In this document: positions 38,807 to 47,626 of the stretch, one piece after another
Numbering within the stretch: position 1 is the stretch's first letter
Layout of the letters: every line of letters starts with the position of its first letter
Source: Salinispora cortesiana
Lineage (GTDB): Bacteria; Actinomycetota; Actinomycetes; Mycobacteriales; Micromonosporaceae
Direction: 5' to 3'
Assembly: GCF_000484695.1 (NCBI RefSeq)
Contig: NZ_AXVR01000035.1
Span: forward strand, 1-53,150
DNA length: 53,150 bases
The notes under the pieces: model-generated
What the model was told of the DNA's origin: nothing
Databases searched by the model: none
Seen by the model: only the letters and a program-made list of their open reading frames with translations
Position numbers and translations under genes: made by a program

Positions 38807-38823
38807 TGTCCACATAGTGGACA
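38807..38823. promoter_or_regulatory. palindromic operator candidate 1
   Basis: TGTCCAC-ATA-GTGGACA, a perfect 7+7 bp palindrome. Its reverse complement shares GTCCACTATG with the second palindrome at 38900-38914. Confidence 0.45.
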
Positions 38824-38899
38824 TTCCGCCCGACAGGCATTTAGCACGACAGTCAGCAAGGCCGCTGATGCGTCGTCCAGACAAGAGGATTCAGCGGTT

Positions 38900-38914
38900 A
38901 GTCCACTATGGACT
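38900..38914. promoter_or_regulatory. palindromic operator candidate 2
   Basis: AGTCCA-CTA-TGGACT, a perfect 6+6 bp palindrome 92 bp from the first and related to it by a one-base difference in length. No plus-strand gene follows closely. Confidence 0.45.
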
Positions 38915-39136
38915 GAGATTATGCCCGCCCAGCGGCGGATCTCACCAGTCGGTACAGCGACCGACCGAGGGTCCCGGTTGGCCGCTGCCCGTGGGCTTCC
39001 CAGCTGCCGCGGACCAGCCCAGGCCACCGGGACGACGCGCCCTTGGGGCACTGCACCCACGGCCAGTGGACCAGCCCGAGGCCGGCGACGAGTTGGGCCC
39101 GGCGCTACCCGGGCCGGCGGCGGAGCAGGTCCAGGG

Positions 39137-41647
39137 CTACCCCGCCTGGTGGCCGTACGCGGTTGTTCGCTTGCTCGCTGGTCGCCCGGCCGCTGCCGCG
39201 ATCGCGATCAACTGGTCCTCGGTCCGAGCCGACCCGTTGCCCGAGCCCGCCATCCGGGAGATCGTCTCCTCCATCAGGGTGCCGCCCAGATCGTTGCAGC
39301 CGCCGCGGAGCAGTTCGGCGCTCCCCTCGTCACCCAACTTCACCCACGAGCACTGGATGTTGTGGATCCGACCGTGCAGCAGCAGCCGGGACATCGCGTG
39401 CACCACCCGATTCTCCCGCCAGGTAGGCCCCGGACGGGCGATCCCCGCCAGGTAGATCGGGGCGTTGGTGTGCACGAACGGCAGCGCGACAAATTCGGTG
39501 AAGCCGCCGGTACGGTCCTGCGTGTCGGCCAACACGCGGAAGTGCGTAAGCCACTGCGCGGGATGGTCAACATGCCCGTACATCATCGTGGAGCTGGACC
39601 GAATCCCCAACTCGTGCGCGGTGGTGACCACCTCGACCCAGGCGGCCGTCGGTAGCTTGCCCTTGGTGAGGACCCAGCGCACCTCGTCGTCGAGGATCTC
39701 GGCGGCGGTGCCGGGGATGGTGTCCAGCCCGGCCTCCCGCAGCTCGGTCAGCCACTCCCGGATGGAGACGCCCGCCTTACCGGCCGCGGTAACGACCTCC
39801 ATCGGGGAGAACGCATGCACGTGTAGCCCCGGCACCCGGGTCTTGATCGCCCGCACCAGGTCGGCGTAGGCCGTCACCGGCAGCCTCGGGTCGATACCCC
39901 CCTGCAGGCACACCTCGCTCGCCCCGGCCCGCCACGCCTGCTCGGCCCGGTCCGCGATCTGGTCCACCGAGAGCCGGTACGCGTCGGCGTCCCGCTCGCG
40001 CTGCGCGAAGGCGCAGAAGCGGCAGCCCACATAGCAGATATTGGTGAAGTTGATGTTGCGGTTGACCACGTAGGTGACCTCGTCACCGACCGCGTCGCGG
40101 CGCACATCGTCGGCGATCCGACACAGCTCCTCCAAAGCCGGGCCGTCCGCCGCGAAGAGCGCCAGCGCCGCAGCGGTCTGTCCGGGCTCCAGCAGCGACG
40201 CCGGATCGTCGGCGGCGAGGCGCAGACCGGCCCGCAGGTCGTGGTCGCCGACCCCGGCGGTCGCTCCGGCGCCCACCCGACCGGCCACCATCGACCAGTC
40301 GCCGTAGACCTGGTCGAAGTCGCCCCGCCGGTCGCTGGTTCGGCCGGTGGTGTCGATGGTGGTGTGCAGGTCGGTCCGCCCGCCGTAGGCCTCGTCCGGC
40401 TCCTGCCACGGCCGCCCCGTCGGCTGGGCGGTGGGGACCGCCAGCCCGGTCGCCGGGTCCGCCAGGGCCGCAACGTGTGGCAGCAGGCGCGGGTCGAGCC
40501 AGGGGTCGCCGGCCTGGACGTACTCCGGGTAGATGGTCAACCGCTCCCGCAGCGCGAACCCGGCCTGCTCGGTACGGCGAGAGAGCTCGTCGAGCTGCGG
40601 CCAGGGCCGCTCCGGGTTGACGTGGTCCGGGGTCAACGGCGAGACGCCGCCCCAGTCGTCGATGCCGGCGCGCAGCAGCAGGTCGTACTCGCCCGCGATG
40701 AGGTTCGGTGGCGCCTGGAGGCGAGCCTGGGGCCCAAGCAGTACCCGGGCCACCGCCACGGTGGCGGCAAGATCGTGCAGCTCCGCATCGGGCATCCCGC
40801 GCATCGCCGTGTCCGGCTTGGCCCGAAAGTTCTGCACGATCACCTCCTGGAGGTGGCCGTACTCCCGATGTGACCGGCGGATCGCGAAGAACGCGTCGAC
40901 CCGCTCGGCCAGGGTCTCCCCGATCCCGATGAGCACACCGGTGGTGAAGGGCACATTCACCCGACCCGCGTCCTCGAGCACCCGCAGCCGAACGGCCGGC
41001 TCCTTGTCCGGCGAGCCGTAGTGCGGGCCTTTCGGGGATGACCACAGCCGGGTGGCGGTGGTCTCCAACATCATGCCCATGCTCGGCGCGACCGGCTTGA
41101 GCCGCTGCAGTTCAGACCAGCTGAGCACCCCGGGGTTGAGGTGTGGCAGCAGGCCCGTCTCCTCCAACACGGCCACCGCACAGGAGCGCAGGTAGTCAAG
41201 GGTCGAGTCGTACCCGCGCTCGTCCAACCACTGGCGCGCCGCCGGCCAGCGCTCCTCCGGCCGGTCGCCGAGGGTGAACAACGCCTCCTTGCAGCCGAGC
41301 TCCGCGCCCTGCCGGGCGATCGCCAGCACCTCGTCGCGGTCGAGGAACGCCGCCGGCAGCCGGTGCGGCACCGTGGCGAAGGTGCAGTAGTGACACCGAT
41401 CCCGGCAGAGGCGGGTGAGCGGGATGAAAACCTTCTTCGAGTACGTCACCACACCCGGCCGCCCGGCCGCGCGCAGGCCCGCGTCCCGGATCGCCCCAGC
41501 GACCCGGAACAACTCGTCCAGCGCGGCACCTCGAGCGCTCAGCAGCGCCGTCGCCTCGTCGCTGTCCAGCGCCCGCCCGGACGCCGCTCGACGCAACGCC
41601 CGCCGCACACTCGCCTCGGTGGGGACCGGCTCCGTGCGATCAACCAT
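39137..41647 (-). CDS. fbiC: FO synthase, fused CofG-CofH
   Basis: Makes the deazaflavin FO, the chromophore of coenzyme F420, from tyrosine and a ribityl-diaminouracil. The 836-residue protein contains two radical-SAM domains. The N-terminal CofG half has the cluster motif [14 protein letters not shown], and the C-terminal CofH half has [20 protein letters not shown]. Other blocks are [20 protein letters not shown] and [22 protein letters not shown] at 41647; the longer frame to 42085 is a high-GC artefact within the next gene's region. It is transcribed opposite to fbiA/fbiB, which lie 1.1 kb away. Confidence 0.95.
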   Translation of the reverse strand: MVDRTEPVPTEASVRRALRRAASGRALDSDEATALLSARGAALDELFRVAGAIRDAGLRAAGRPGVVTYSKKVFIPLTRLCRDRCHYCTFATVPHRLPAAFLDRDEVLAIARQGAELGCKEALFTLGDRPEERWPAARQWLDERGYDSTLDYLRSCAVAVLEETGLLPHLNPGVLSWSELQRLKPVAPSMGMMLETTATRLWSSPKGPHYGSPDKEPAVRLRVLEDAGRVNVPFTTGVLIGIGETLAERVDAFFAIRRSHREYGHLQEVIVQNFRAKPDTAMRGMPDAELHDLAATVAVARVLLGPQARLQAPPNLIAGEYDLLLRAGIDDWGGVSPLTPDHVNPERPWPQLDELSRRTEQAGFALRERLTIYPEYVQAGDPWLDPRLLPHVAALADPATGLAVPTAQPTGRPWQEPDEAYGGRTDLHTTIDTTGRTSDRRGDFDQVYGDWSMVAGRVGAGATAGVGDHDLRAGLRLAADDPASLLEPGQTAAALALFAADGPALEELCRIADDVRRDAVGDEVTYVVNRNINFTNICYVGCRFCAFAQRERDADAYRLSVDQIADRAEQAWRAGASEVCLQGGIDPRLPVTAYADLVRAIKTRVPGLHVHAFSPMEVVTAAGKAGVSIREWLTELREAGLDTIPGTAAEILDDEVRWVLTKGKLPTAAWVEVVTTAHELGIRSSSTMMYGHVDHPAQWLTHFRVLADTQDRTGGFTEFVALPFVHTNAPIYLAGIARPGPTWRENRVVHAMSRLLLHGRIHNIQCSWVKLGDEGSAELLRGGCNDLGGTLMEETISRMAGSGNGSARTEDQLIAIAAAAGRPASKRTTAYGHQAG

Positions 41648-41738
41648 CCGCTCAGCGTAGGCGCTCCACCCGCCTCCTCGCCCTGCCGGTTTGATCACTC
41701 CGTCGGCCGGACCCCCGCGGGGGCCGGTACCGACGTGG

Positions 41739-42626
41739 TCAGTCGGGGCTGTCGGACGGATTAATGCGCCGGGTGCGGTCCTCGTCGTGGGACGGCGCCG
41801 GGGGCTCAACCGACTGGCGGGGAATGGCCTGGGTCGGTTCCACCGACGGCGGCTGCCCGAACGGCGGGGCCGGTGGGGCTGGCGGGGACGTCCCGGCGGG
41901 CGGCGCAACAGACTGGCCGTAGACAACACCAGACTCGGGCGGAGCGGGCTGGGGCGGAGCGGGCCAACCAGCCCCCTGGCTCGGGTCGGGCCAGCCAGCA
42001 CCCTGGCCGGGGCCAGGCCAGCCAGCACCCTGGTTGGGGCCGGGCCAGCCGCCGGGCCAACCGGGCTGGGCACCAGGCTGTCCACCGGGGGGCGGAGCCG
42101 GCCAGCCAGACTGGGGAGCGCCGTAGACCCCGGGCTGGGGCTTGGGCTTGGGCACGTAGTAGAGCCGGCGCCAGATCCGATACACCGGGAACCCGGCCAG
42201 CAGCAGCAGCCCCAGCCCGGCCAGCTGGCTCAGGAACCCAAGGAAGGCGTCAAGCAACTCAGCTGAGACCAGCCGGTCAACGGACCAGATCAGGAAGGTC
42301 AATGCACCGAAGACGGCGCTGAAGGCGTACTGGCCCAACGCCACCTGGGTGATCAGCTTTGCCCGGGGAAGCACCGGGTGCAGGTGTGTGGCGAGCAGGA
42401 CCGCCAGCAACGGCAGGACGACCGCCTCGACGCCGGTGAACGCGGCAGCCGCACTGCCGGCACGCCCGGCCGCCGAGGTGGCCGAGGTCATGAGCCGGAG
42501 CAGGCCGACAAAGAGGAGGAGGGCATTCGCGCCGAGGAGCACAAACACCGCTGGTTCACGCAACGGCCGGGTCAGTTGACGCGCCGGCGTCGGTTCGGTG
42601 GACGCCGGTTCGACAGGGCTGGTCAC
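41739..42626 (-). CDS. four-helix membrane protein with Gly-Trp-Pro repeat tail
   Basis: A 295-residue protein with four predicted membrane helices (about 25-46, 66-86, 93-115, 128-150) and a long cytoplasmic tail rich in Pro, Gly, Trp and Gln. The tail holds three repeats [27 protein letters not shown] (residues 194-220) and ends [19 protein letters not shown] start at 42626. No known function; it is upstream of fbiC on the same strand (91 nt gap) and divergent from fbiA. The ending resembles that of the anchored secreted protein at 27695-28729. Confidence 0.85.
   Translation of the reverse strand: MTSPVEPASTEPTPARQLTRPLREPAVFVLLGANALLLFVGLLRLMTSATSAAGRAGSAAAAFTGVEAVVLPLLAVLLATHLHPVLPRAKLITQVALGQYAFSAVFGALTFLIWSVDRLVSAELLDAFLGFLSQLAGLGLLLLAGFPVYRIWRRLYYVPKPKPQPGVYGAPQSGWPAPPPGGQPGAQPGWPGGWPGPNQGAGWPGPGQGAGWPDPSQGAGWPAPPQPAPPESGVVYGQSVAPPAGTSPPAPPAPPFGQPPSVEPTQAIPRQSVEPPAPSHDEDRTRRINPSDSPD
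41961..42050 (-). repeat. three 30-bp coding repeats
   Basis: Tandem copies encoding [13 protein letters not shown] ten-residue units; DNA copies share a core like GGGCCAGCCAGCACCCTGG. Recent copies suggest length variation between strains. Confidence 0.75.
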
Positions 42627-42725
42627 GGTATCCCCCTTCGAACGGAATCGGACAACTGCCGACGTGAGCCTAGTCTCCCGGGTGGCCCGGAGCCCGGAGG
42701 CGGCGGGTAGGCGAGGATGGACGGC

Positions 42726-43673
42726 ATGCGCATCGTGGTTCTGACCGGAGGAATCGGCGGCGCCCGGTTCCTGCTCGGGGTGCGGGCCTACGCCCGGACG
42801 ATCGGCGCCGAGGTGACCGCCGTGGTCAACGTGGGCGACGACCTGTATCTACACGGCCTGAAGGTCTGCCCGGACCTGGACAGCGTCATGTACACGCTGG
42901 GTGGGGGCGCCGACCCGGAACGTGGTTGGGGGCGCGTTGCGGAGAGTTGGACGGTGCGGGAGGAGTTGGCCGCCTACGGGGCAGAGCCGACCTGGTTTGG
43001 GCTGGGCGACCGAGATCTCGCCACCCATTTGGTCCGCACCACCAAGATCACCGCCGGCTACCCACTGCACCAGGTCACCGCTGCGCTGGCCACCCGCTGG
43101 GAGCCCGGCGTACGCCTGCTGCCGGCCACCGACGACCGCCTGGAGACCCACGCGGTGGTTGACCTCGACGGCGGCCAGCGGGCAATCCACTTCCAGGAGT
43201 GGTGGGTACGGCACCGGGCCGAGCTTCCCACGCACCGGTTCGTCTTCGTCGGCGCGGAGGACGCGAAGCCGGCGCCGGGAGTGACCGAGGCGATCGCTGC
43301 GGCGGACCTGGTGCTGATCGCACCGAGCAACCCGGTGGTGAGCATCGCCCCGATCCTGGCCGTGCCTGGGGTGCGGGACGCGGTCGCGGCGGGTCCGGCC
43401 CCGGTGGTCGGCGTGTCCCCGATCATCGGCGCCGCCCCGATCCGCGGAATGGCCGACCGGTGCCTGGCCGTGCTCGGCATCGAGTGCAGCGCCGCCGGAG
43501 TGGGCGGCCTCTATGGTGGACGGACCAGCGGCGGCCTGCTCGACGGCTGGCTGGTGGCCGAGGAGGACGCGGCGACGGTGGTGCCGGGGGTGACGGTCCA
43601 CGCGGCGCCGTTGCGGATGACGGACGAAGCAGCGACCACGGCGATGGTCCAGGCCGCGGTGGGGTTGATGTGA
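42726..43673 (+). CDS. fbiA: 2-phospho-L-lactate (phosphoenolpyruvyl) transferase
   Basis: CofD/FbiA joins the phospho-lactyl or phosphoenolpyruvyl moiety to FO, giving (dehydro-)F420-0. The 315-residue protein begins MRIVVLTGGIGGARFLLGVR, followed by VVNVGDDLYLHGLKVCPDLD, LGDRDLATHLVRTTKI, IHFQEWWVRHR, LIAPSNPVVSIAPILAVPGV and GGRTSGGLLDG, all typical of the family. I prefer ATG at 42726 over 42717 because the GAGG is then at a normal distance. The stop overlaps the fbiB GTG (ATGTGA). Confidence 0.95.
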   Translation: MRIVVLTGGIGGARFLLGVRAYARTIGAEVTAVVNVGDDLYLHGLKVCPDLDSVMYTLGGGADPERGWGRVAESWTVREELAAYGAEPTWFGLGDRDLATHLVRTTKITAGYPLHQVTAALATRWEPGVRLLPATDDRLETHAVVDLDGGQRAIHFQEWWVRHRAELPTHRFVFVGAEDAKPAPGVTEAIAAADLVLIAPSNPVVSIAPILAVPGVRDAVAAGPAPVVGVSPIIGAAPIRGMADRCLAVLGIECSAAGVGGLYGGRTSGGLLDGWLVAEEDAATVVPGVTVHAAPLRMTDEAATTAMVQAAVGLM

Positions 43674-44758
43674 ACCTGGAGATCATGCCGGTGCGCGGCA
43701 TCGGCCACGTGTCCGAAGGCGACGACCTGGCCGCCATGATCGTCACCGCGGCGCCGTGGCTGCGCGACGGCGACATCCTGGTGGTAACGAGCAAGGTCGT
43801 CTCGAAGGCGGAGGGACGACTGGTGGATGTCCCGGCCGATGGGCCGGAGCGGCTCGAGGCGCGGGCAGAGGTACTGGCGGCGGAGACCGCGCGGGTGGTC
43901 GCCGCCCGCGGCGCGACCCGGATCGTCCAAACCCACCACGGCTTTGTGATGGCCGCCGCGGGTATCGACGCCTCCAACATCGACAAGACCCGGCTGGTGC
44001 TGCTCCCGGTTGATCCGGACGCCTCCGCCCGGGCGCTACGCGCCACCCTACGACAGCGGTACGGCCTCGATGTGCCGGTCATCATCAGTGACACCATGGG
44101 CCGCCCGTGGCGCAACGGGCTCACCGATGTCGCACTCGGCGTCGCCGGCATCGACGCTGTTCACGACCACCGGGGTGAGGTCGACCCGTACGGCAACGAG
44201 CTGGAACTCACCCAGATGGCGGTGGTTGACGAACTGGCCGGCGCTGGCGAACTGGTCAAGGGCAAGTGTGACCAGGTGCCGGTCGCCGTCGTACGCGGTT
44301 ACCCGGCCACCCCGCGGGCCGACGACGGACTCGGGGCCAGGGCCCTGGTCCGGGACTCGTCGTTGGACCTGTTCTCGCTCGGCACCGCCGAGGCGCGGGC
44401 CGCCGGGCTGGCCGAGGCCGCCACCCTGCGCAACGGCACCGGCGCGACGCCGCCCGACCCGGCCGCGATCGACCGGGCGGTCGCCGTCGTTGGTGCGACG
44501 GTAGCCCCCGGCACGACCTTCACCCATGTCACCGACCCGGCAACCCACGACCAGCTGGCCGGCACGGTACCGGGCTGGCCGGCCACAGCGAACACCCTGC
44601 TACTCGCCGCCCCGCCGACCCCGGTGGACCCGTTCGGGCTGGTCCGGTTCGGCGCGGACGTACACCGCCTACGCGCCGCCCTGGCCGCCGAGGGCCTGCC
44701 GTCGACCCTGCTGCCGCCCCCGCCCGGCACCTCCGCCACAGCGGCCCTGGCGCTCTAG
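43670..44758 (+). CDS. fbiB: coenzyme F420-0:L-glutamate ligase, short FbiB
   Basis: Adds glutamates to F420-0. The 362-residue protein starts with GTG at 43670 (VNLEIMPVRGIGHVSEGDDL) and has the CofE domain with DILVVTSKVVSKAEGR, TRIVQTHHGFVMAAAGIDAS and VIISDTMGRPWRNGLTDVAL. Mycobacterial FbiB has a further flavin reductase (nitroreductase-like) domain of about 200 residues; here only about 115 residues follow, of low complexity and without its motifs. So this form lacks the complete C-terminal reductase. Coupled to fbiA by the overlapping start. Confidence 0.93.
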   Translation: MNLEIMPVRGIGHVSEGDDLAAMIVTAAPWLRDGDILVVTSKVVSKAEGRLVDVPADGPERLEARAEVLAAETARVVAARGATRIVQTHHGFVMAAAGIDASNIDKTRLVLLPVDPDASARALRATLRQRYGLDVPVIISDTMGRPWRNGLTDVALGVAGIDAVHDHRGEVDPYGNELELTQMAVVDELAGAGELVKGKCDQVPVAVVRGYPATPRADDGLGARALVRDSSLDLFSLGTAEARAAGLAEAATLRNGTGATPPDPAAIDRAVAVVGATVAPGTTFTHVTDPATHDQLAGTVPGWPATANTLLLAAPPTPVDPFGLVRFGADVHRLRAALAAEGLPSTLLPPPPGTSATAALAL

Positions 44759-44767
44759 GTCGGTGGC

Positions 44768-44801
44768 ACCGGGTCACGGGGCAGCCGCCCCGCGGCCCGG
44801 T
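44768..44801. terminator. bidirectional hairpin after fbiB
   Basis: Inner stem CGGGGC (44777-44782)/GCCCCG (44787-44792) and outer stem ACCGGG (44768-44773)/CCCGGT (44796-44801), between two convergent genes. Confidence 0.65.
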
Positions 44802-44806
44802 CGGGG

Positions 44807-45841
44807 TCAGCCCACCCAGAGCGCGACCCGGTGGTCCTCGTCGGTGACGTAGAACCGGCTCCCGTCGAGCTCTGCCAGCCCTTCGACGTGGTGGAACGGC
44901 GCGAGGTCGGCGACCAACTCGCCGGTGATCCGGTGCCCCTGGCCCGGAAGTCGGAAGCGGACGTGCCGGGAGGTCACCTCCCCACCCGCCGGGTGGTCGG
45001 CCAGCAACACCGAGCCCTTCCCGAGCGCGTCGATCGAACCGATCACCGCCGCGTAGCCGCCGTCCGCGGTGGGCGCCATCGCCCGGAAGCCGGCCAGCGC
45101 GTCGGGCGGGGTCACCCCGGTCAGCACGTACGCGCCCCGCGCCTCCGGCCAGGTCGGACTGGGCTCGAACATCTGGGGCACGCCGGCCAACTCGACCAGG
45201 ACCGGGTCCCCCTCGGCGGTGACCGGGAACCGCAGCCCGAGCAGCGCCGTGCCGGCCGGGGTGAAGGCGACCGCCTCCACGTTCAGCGGCAGGTCGTCGG
45301 CGGCCAGCCGCTCGACCCAGCCCTTGGACCGGGCGGTCCCCCGCGCCACGGTGGCGCCGATGAACTGGGAGCGGACCTGGTCTCCCGGCGGCAGCGGCGT
45401 GAACGGGGCCTTGAGCAGGGCGTCGTTCACCGCCCGGTGGAGCCGGAACCGGTTGCGTACCACCTGCACCGGCAGCGGGCCGTGGGCCGCGTCCTGCTCG
45501 CGGAACCGGGCGACGAACGCCCGCCGCGGACGCAGCGGGCCGGCCTTCGATCCGAAGTGCGACCCGAAGACATACACCCAGCCGTCGTGGTGGGCCAACG
45601 CCTCGCCATCCTCGGTACGGCCGTTCTCGGCTCCGGCGTCGGCGGTCACGTGCTGGGCCGTCCAGGTGCCGTCGGCCCGCTCCAGGAGCAGCGCGAGGCA
45701 CTGCTCGACCGGGCCCTCGTCCAGCACCGTCCAGAAACCACGCCGGGCACGGTGGGCGCGCAGCAGCGCCGGCGAACGCACCGGGAGCAGGTCACTGGCC
45801 TCGTTGTCGCCCACCACGAATTCCAGGAGTCGCAGAGTCAC
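44807..45841 (-). CDS. conserved hypothetical protein, possibly beta-propeller
   Basis: A 344-residue soluble protein starting with GTG at 45841 (VTLRLLEFVVGDNEASDL). It has repeated short blocks ending in strands (HHDGWVYVFGSHFGSKAG; VEAVAFTPAGTALLGLRFPV; FRAMAPTADGGYAAVIGSID; GLAELDGSRFYVTDEDHRVA), suggestive of a beta-propeller-like fold. No signal peptide or known catalytic motif. It is divergent from the Nudix gene with a 64-nt gap. I do not recognise a named family. Confidence 0.8.
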   Translation of the reverse strand: MTLRLLEFVVGDNEASDLLPVRSPALLRAHRARRGFWTVLDEGPVEQCLALLLERADGTWTAQHVTADAGAENGRTEDGEALAHHDGWVYVFGSHFGSKAGPLRPRRAFVARFREQDAAHGPLPVQVVRNRFRLHRAVNDALLKAPFTPLPPGDQVRSQFIGATVARGTARSKGWVERLAADDLPLNVEAVAFTPAGTALLGLRFPVTAEGDPVLVELAGVPQMFEPSPTWPEARGAYVLTGVTPPDALAGFRAMAPTADGGYAAVIGSIDALGKGSVLLADHPAGGEVTSRHVRFRLPGQGHRITGELVADLAPFHHVEGLAELDGSRFYVTDEDHRVALWVG

Positions 45842-45905
45842 CAGCCAAGCGTACGAACCCCGCACACGTAGGGTTGCGGGCGCACCCGAACGCCGAGGAG
45901 GGCCC

Positions 45906-46505
45906 TTGTCAACGCCCGAGCTCCACGTCGACTCGCCACCCAATCCCGCCCTGCACGCCGACGCTCGCACCGTGCTGCGCGACTGGACGCCCACCTCGGT
46001 GGCCGCCGCCGAGGCCCGGGACCGAACGCTGGACCTGCTCGCCGCCGGACCGGAAGCGATGAGCCGGACGCACCGGGCCGGCCACGTCACCGCCAGCGCG
46101 CTGGTGCTCGACGCCTTCGGTTCCCGGGTGCTGCTCTGCCTACACGGCAAGTTCCGCAAGTGGGTGCAGCTCGGCGGGCACTGTGAGCCCACCGATTCGA
46201 CGCTGGCCGCGGCGGCGCTGCGGGAGGCGACCGAGGAGTCCGGCGTGATCGGCCTGCGGATCGATCCGGTGCCGATCGACGTGGACATTCATTCCGTCAC
46301 CTGCCAGGGCGGCTCGTTTCACCACGACGTACGCTTCGCCGTCCTCGCCCCGCCCGGCGCGCGGACCCAGGTCAGCGAGGAGTCCGAGGAGTTGGGCTGG
46401 TTTCCACCAAACCAGCTTCCGACTCCGTTGGCCGGCGGGACCGCCCAGCTGATCACGCCGGCCCTGGCAGCGCTCAGACGAGCCCCATTTCACCCCGCTC
46501 CTTGA
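45906..46505 (+). CDS. Nudix hydrolase
   Basis: A 199-residue enzyme that cleaves nucleoside diphosphates linked to another group. The Nudix box GGHCEPTDSTLAAAALREAT then EESGVIG is intact. It starts with TTG at 45906, supported by GGAGG six bases upstream. The N-terminus (about 1-60) is a helical segment as seen in some actinobacterial members. Its 3' end overlaps manC tail to tail by 32 nt. Substrate unknown; given manC next door, GDP-mannose or a related sugar nucleotide is possible. Confidence 0.9.
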   Translation: MSTPELHVDSPPNPALHADARTVLRDWTPTSVAAAEARDRTLDLLAAGPEAMSRTHRAGHVTASALVLDAFGSRVLLCLHGKFRKWVQLGGHCEPTDSTLAAAALREATEESGVIGLRIDPVPIDVDIHSVTCQGGSFHHDVRFAVLAPPGARTQVSEESEELGWFPPNQLPTPLAGGTAQLITPALAALRRAPFHPAP

Positions 46506-47565
46506 GCTCGTCGACGAGTTGCTTCACGTCCTGGGCGCGGTCCCGCGGGCAGATCAGCAACGCGTCCGGGGTGTCGACCACGATCAGGTCCCGCACTCCG
46601 ACCGTCGCGACGAGCCGGCCCGAGTGCGGGACAACCACCAGGTTCGTGCTGTCCCGCAACAGGACACTTGGCTTTGCCTCCCCGCCCAGGACCGTGTTGC
46701 CGGCCGGGTCCGCCGGCAGGACTTCGCCGAGGGTATGGAAGTCACCGACGTCGTTCCAGCCAAAGGCACCGGGGACCGTCGCCACCCGGCCCGCGGTCGC
46801 CGCCCCCTCCATCACCGCGTAGTCGACCGAGATCTTCGGCAGCGTCGGCCACACCGTGCCGAGCACCTCGTCCTGTTCCTCGGCGCCCCAGGCGGCCGCG
46901 ATCTCGCGCACGCCCGCGTGCAGCGCCGGCTGCTGCCGGGCCAGCTCGGCGAGGAAGACATCCACCCGCCACACGAACATGCTGGCGTTCCAGAGGTGGC
47001 GACCAGACCGGAGGTACGCCTCCGCCACGTCGGCGTCCGGCTTCTCCTTGAACTCGACCACCGGCCGCAGCGATCCGTCCCCGCTCGGCTCGCCGGTCTC
47101 CAGGTAGCCGTAGCCGGTCTCCGCCCAGGCCGGGGTGATCCCCACCGTCATCAGCAGCCCCTGCTCGGCTCCCCGGGCGGCCTGGCGCACAGTATCCCGC
47201 CACCCGGCCGGGTCAGCGATCAGGTGGTCCGCCGCGAACGAGCCCATCACCGCGGTCGGCTCCTGCCGGGCGATCACGGCGGCAGCCAGTGCAATCGCCG
47301 CGCACGAGTCCCGCGGTGACGGCTCGACCAGGATGTTCTGCTCCGGCAAGCCGGTCAGCTGGCGGGCTACCGCGGTGGCGTGTGCCGTGCCCGTGACCAC
47401 GAAGGTGTGTTCCGGCGTCGCCAGCGTCCCGAGCCGCTCCACGGTCGCCTGCAACAGCGACGCGGCGGACCCGGTGAGCGGGTGAAGAAACTTTGGATGC
47501 CCGGCGCGGGACAACGGCCACAGCCTGGTGCCGCTGCCACCCGCCGGGATGACGGCGTAGATCAC
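46474..47565 (-). CDS. manC: mannose-1-phosphate guanylyltransferase
   Basis: Makes GDP-mannose from mannose-1-phosphate and GTP. The 363-residue protein has the nucleotidyltransferase signature YAVIPAGGSGTRLWPLSRAG, then HPKFLHPLTG, FKEKPDADVAEAYLRSGRHL, WNASMFVWRVDVFL, and the C-terminal VVPHSGRLVATVGVRDLIVV. GTG start at 47565. Corresponds to Rv3264c (manB/manC naming varies). With manA and manB it completes GDP-mannose supply for wall mannans and glycolipids. Confidence 0.94.
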   Translation of the reverse strand: MIYAVIPAGGSGTRLWPLSRAGHPKFLHPLTGSAASLLQATVERLGTLATPEHTFVVTGTAHATAVARQLTGLPEQNILVEPSPRDSCAAIALAAAVIARQEPTAVMGSFAADHLIADPAGWRDTVRQAARGAEQGLLMTVGITPAWAETGYGYLETGEPSGDGSLRPVVEFKEKPDADVAEAYLRSGRHLWNASMFVWRVDVFLAELARQQPALHAGVREIAAAWGAEEQDEVLGTVWPTLPKISVDYAVMEGAATAGRVATVPGAFGWNDVGDFHTLGEVLPADPAGNTVLGGEAKPSVLLRDSTNLVVVPHSGRLVATVGVRDLIVVDTPDALLICPRDRAQDVKQLVDELKERGEMGLV

Positions 47566-47626
47566 CCGCCCATTCTCCCCGAGTCGATCGACTGAGGCCG
47601 CAGGGTCAGCCGAACCGGCGCCCGGT

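Larger units (their letters stand above)
38550..39136. other. gene-free gap between whiB2 and fbiC
   Basis: About 590 nt without a gene I can support. It contains two palindromes (38807-38823, 38900-38914). Both flanking genes are on the minus strand, so this holds the 3' end region of fbiC and the distal promoter region of whiB2. Confidence 0.5.

Noticed and set aside
38632..39060. 142-codon minus-strand frame between whiB2 and fbiC
   Set aside because: No ribosome site, no motif, and composition typical of non-coding high-GC sequence.
41648..42085. N-terminal extension of fbiC
   Set aside because: Overlaps the tail of the neighbouring membrane protein gene in another frame and lacks family similarity.
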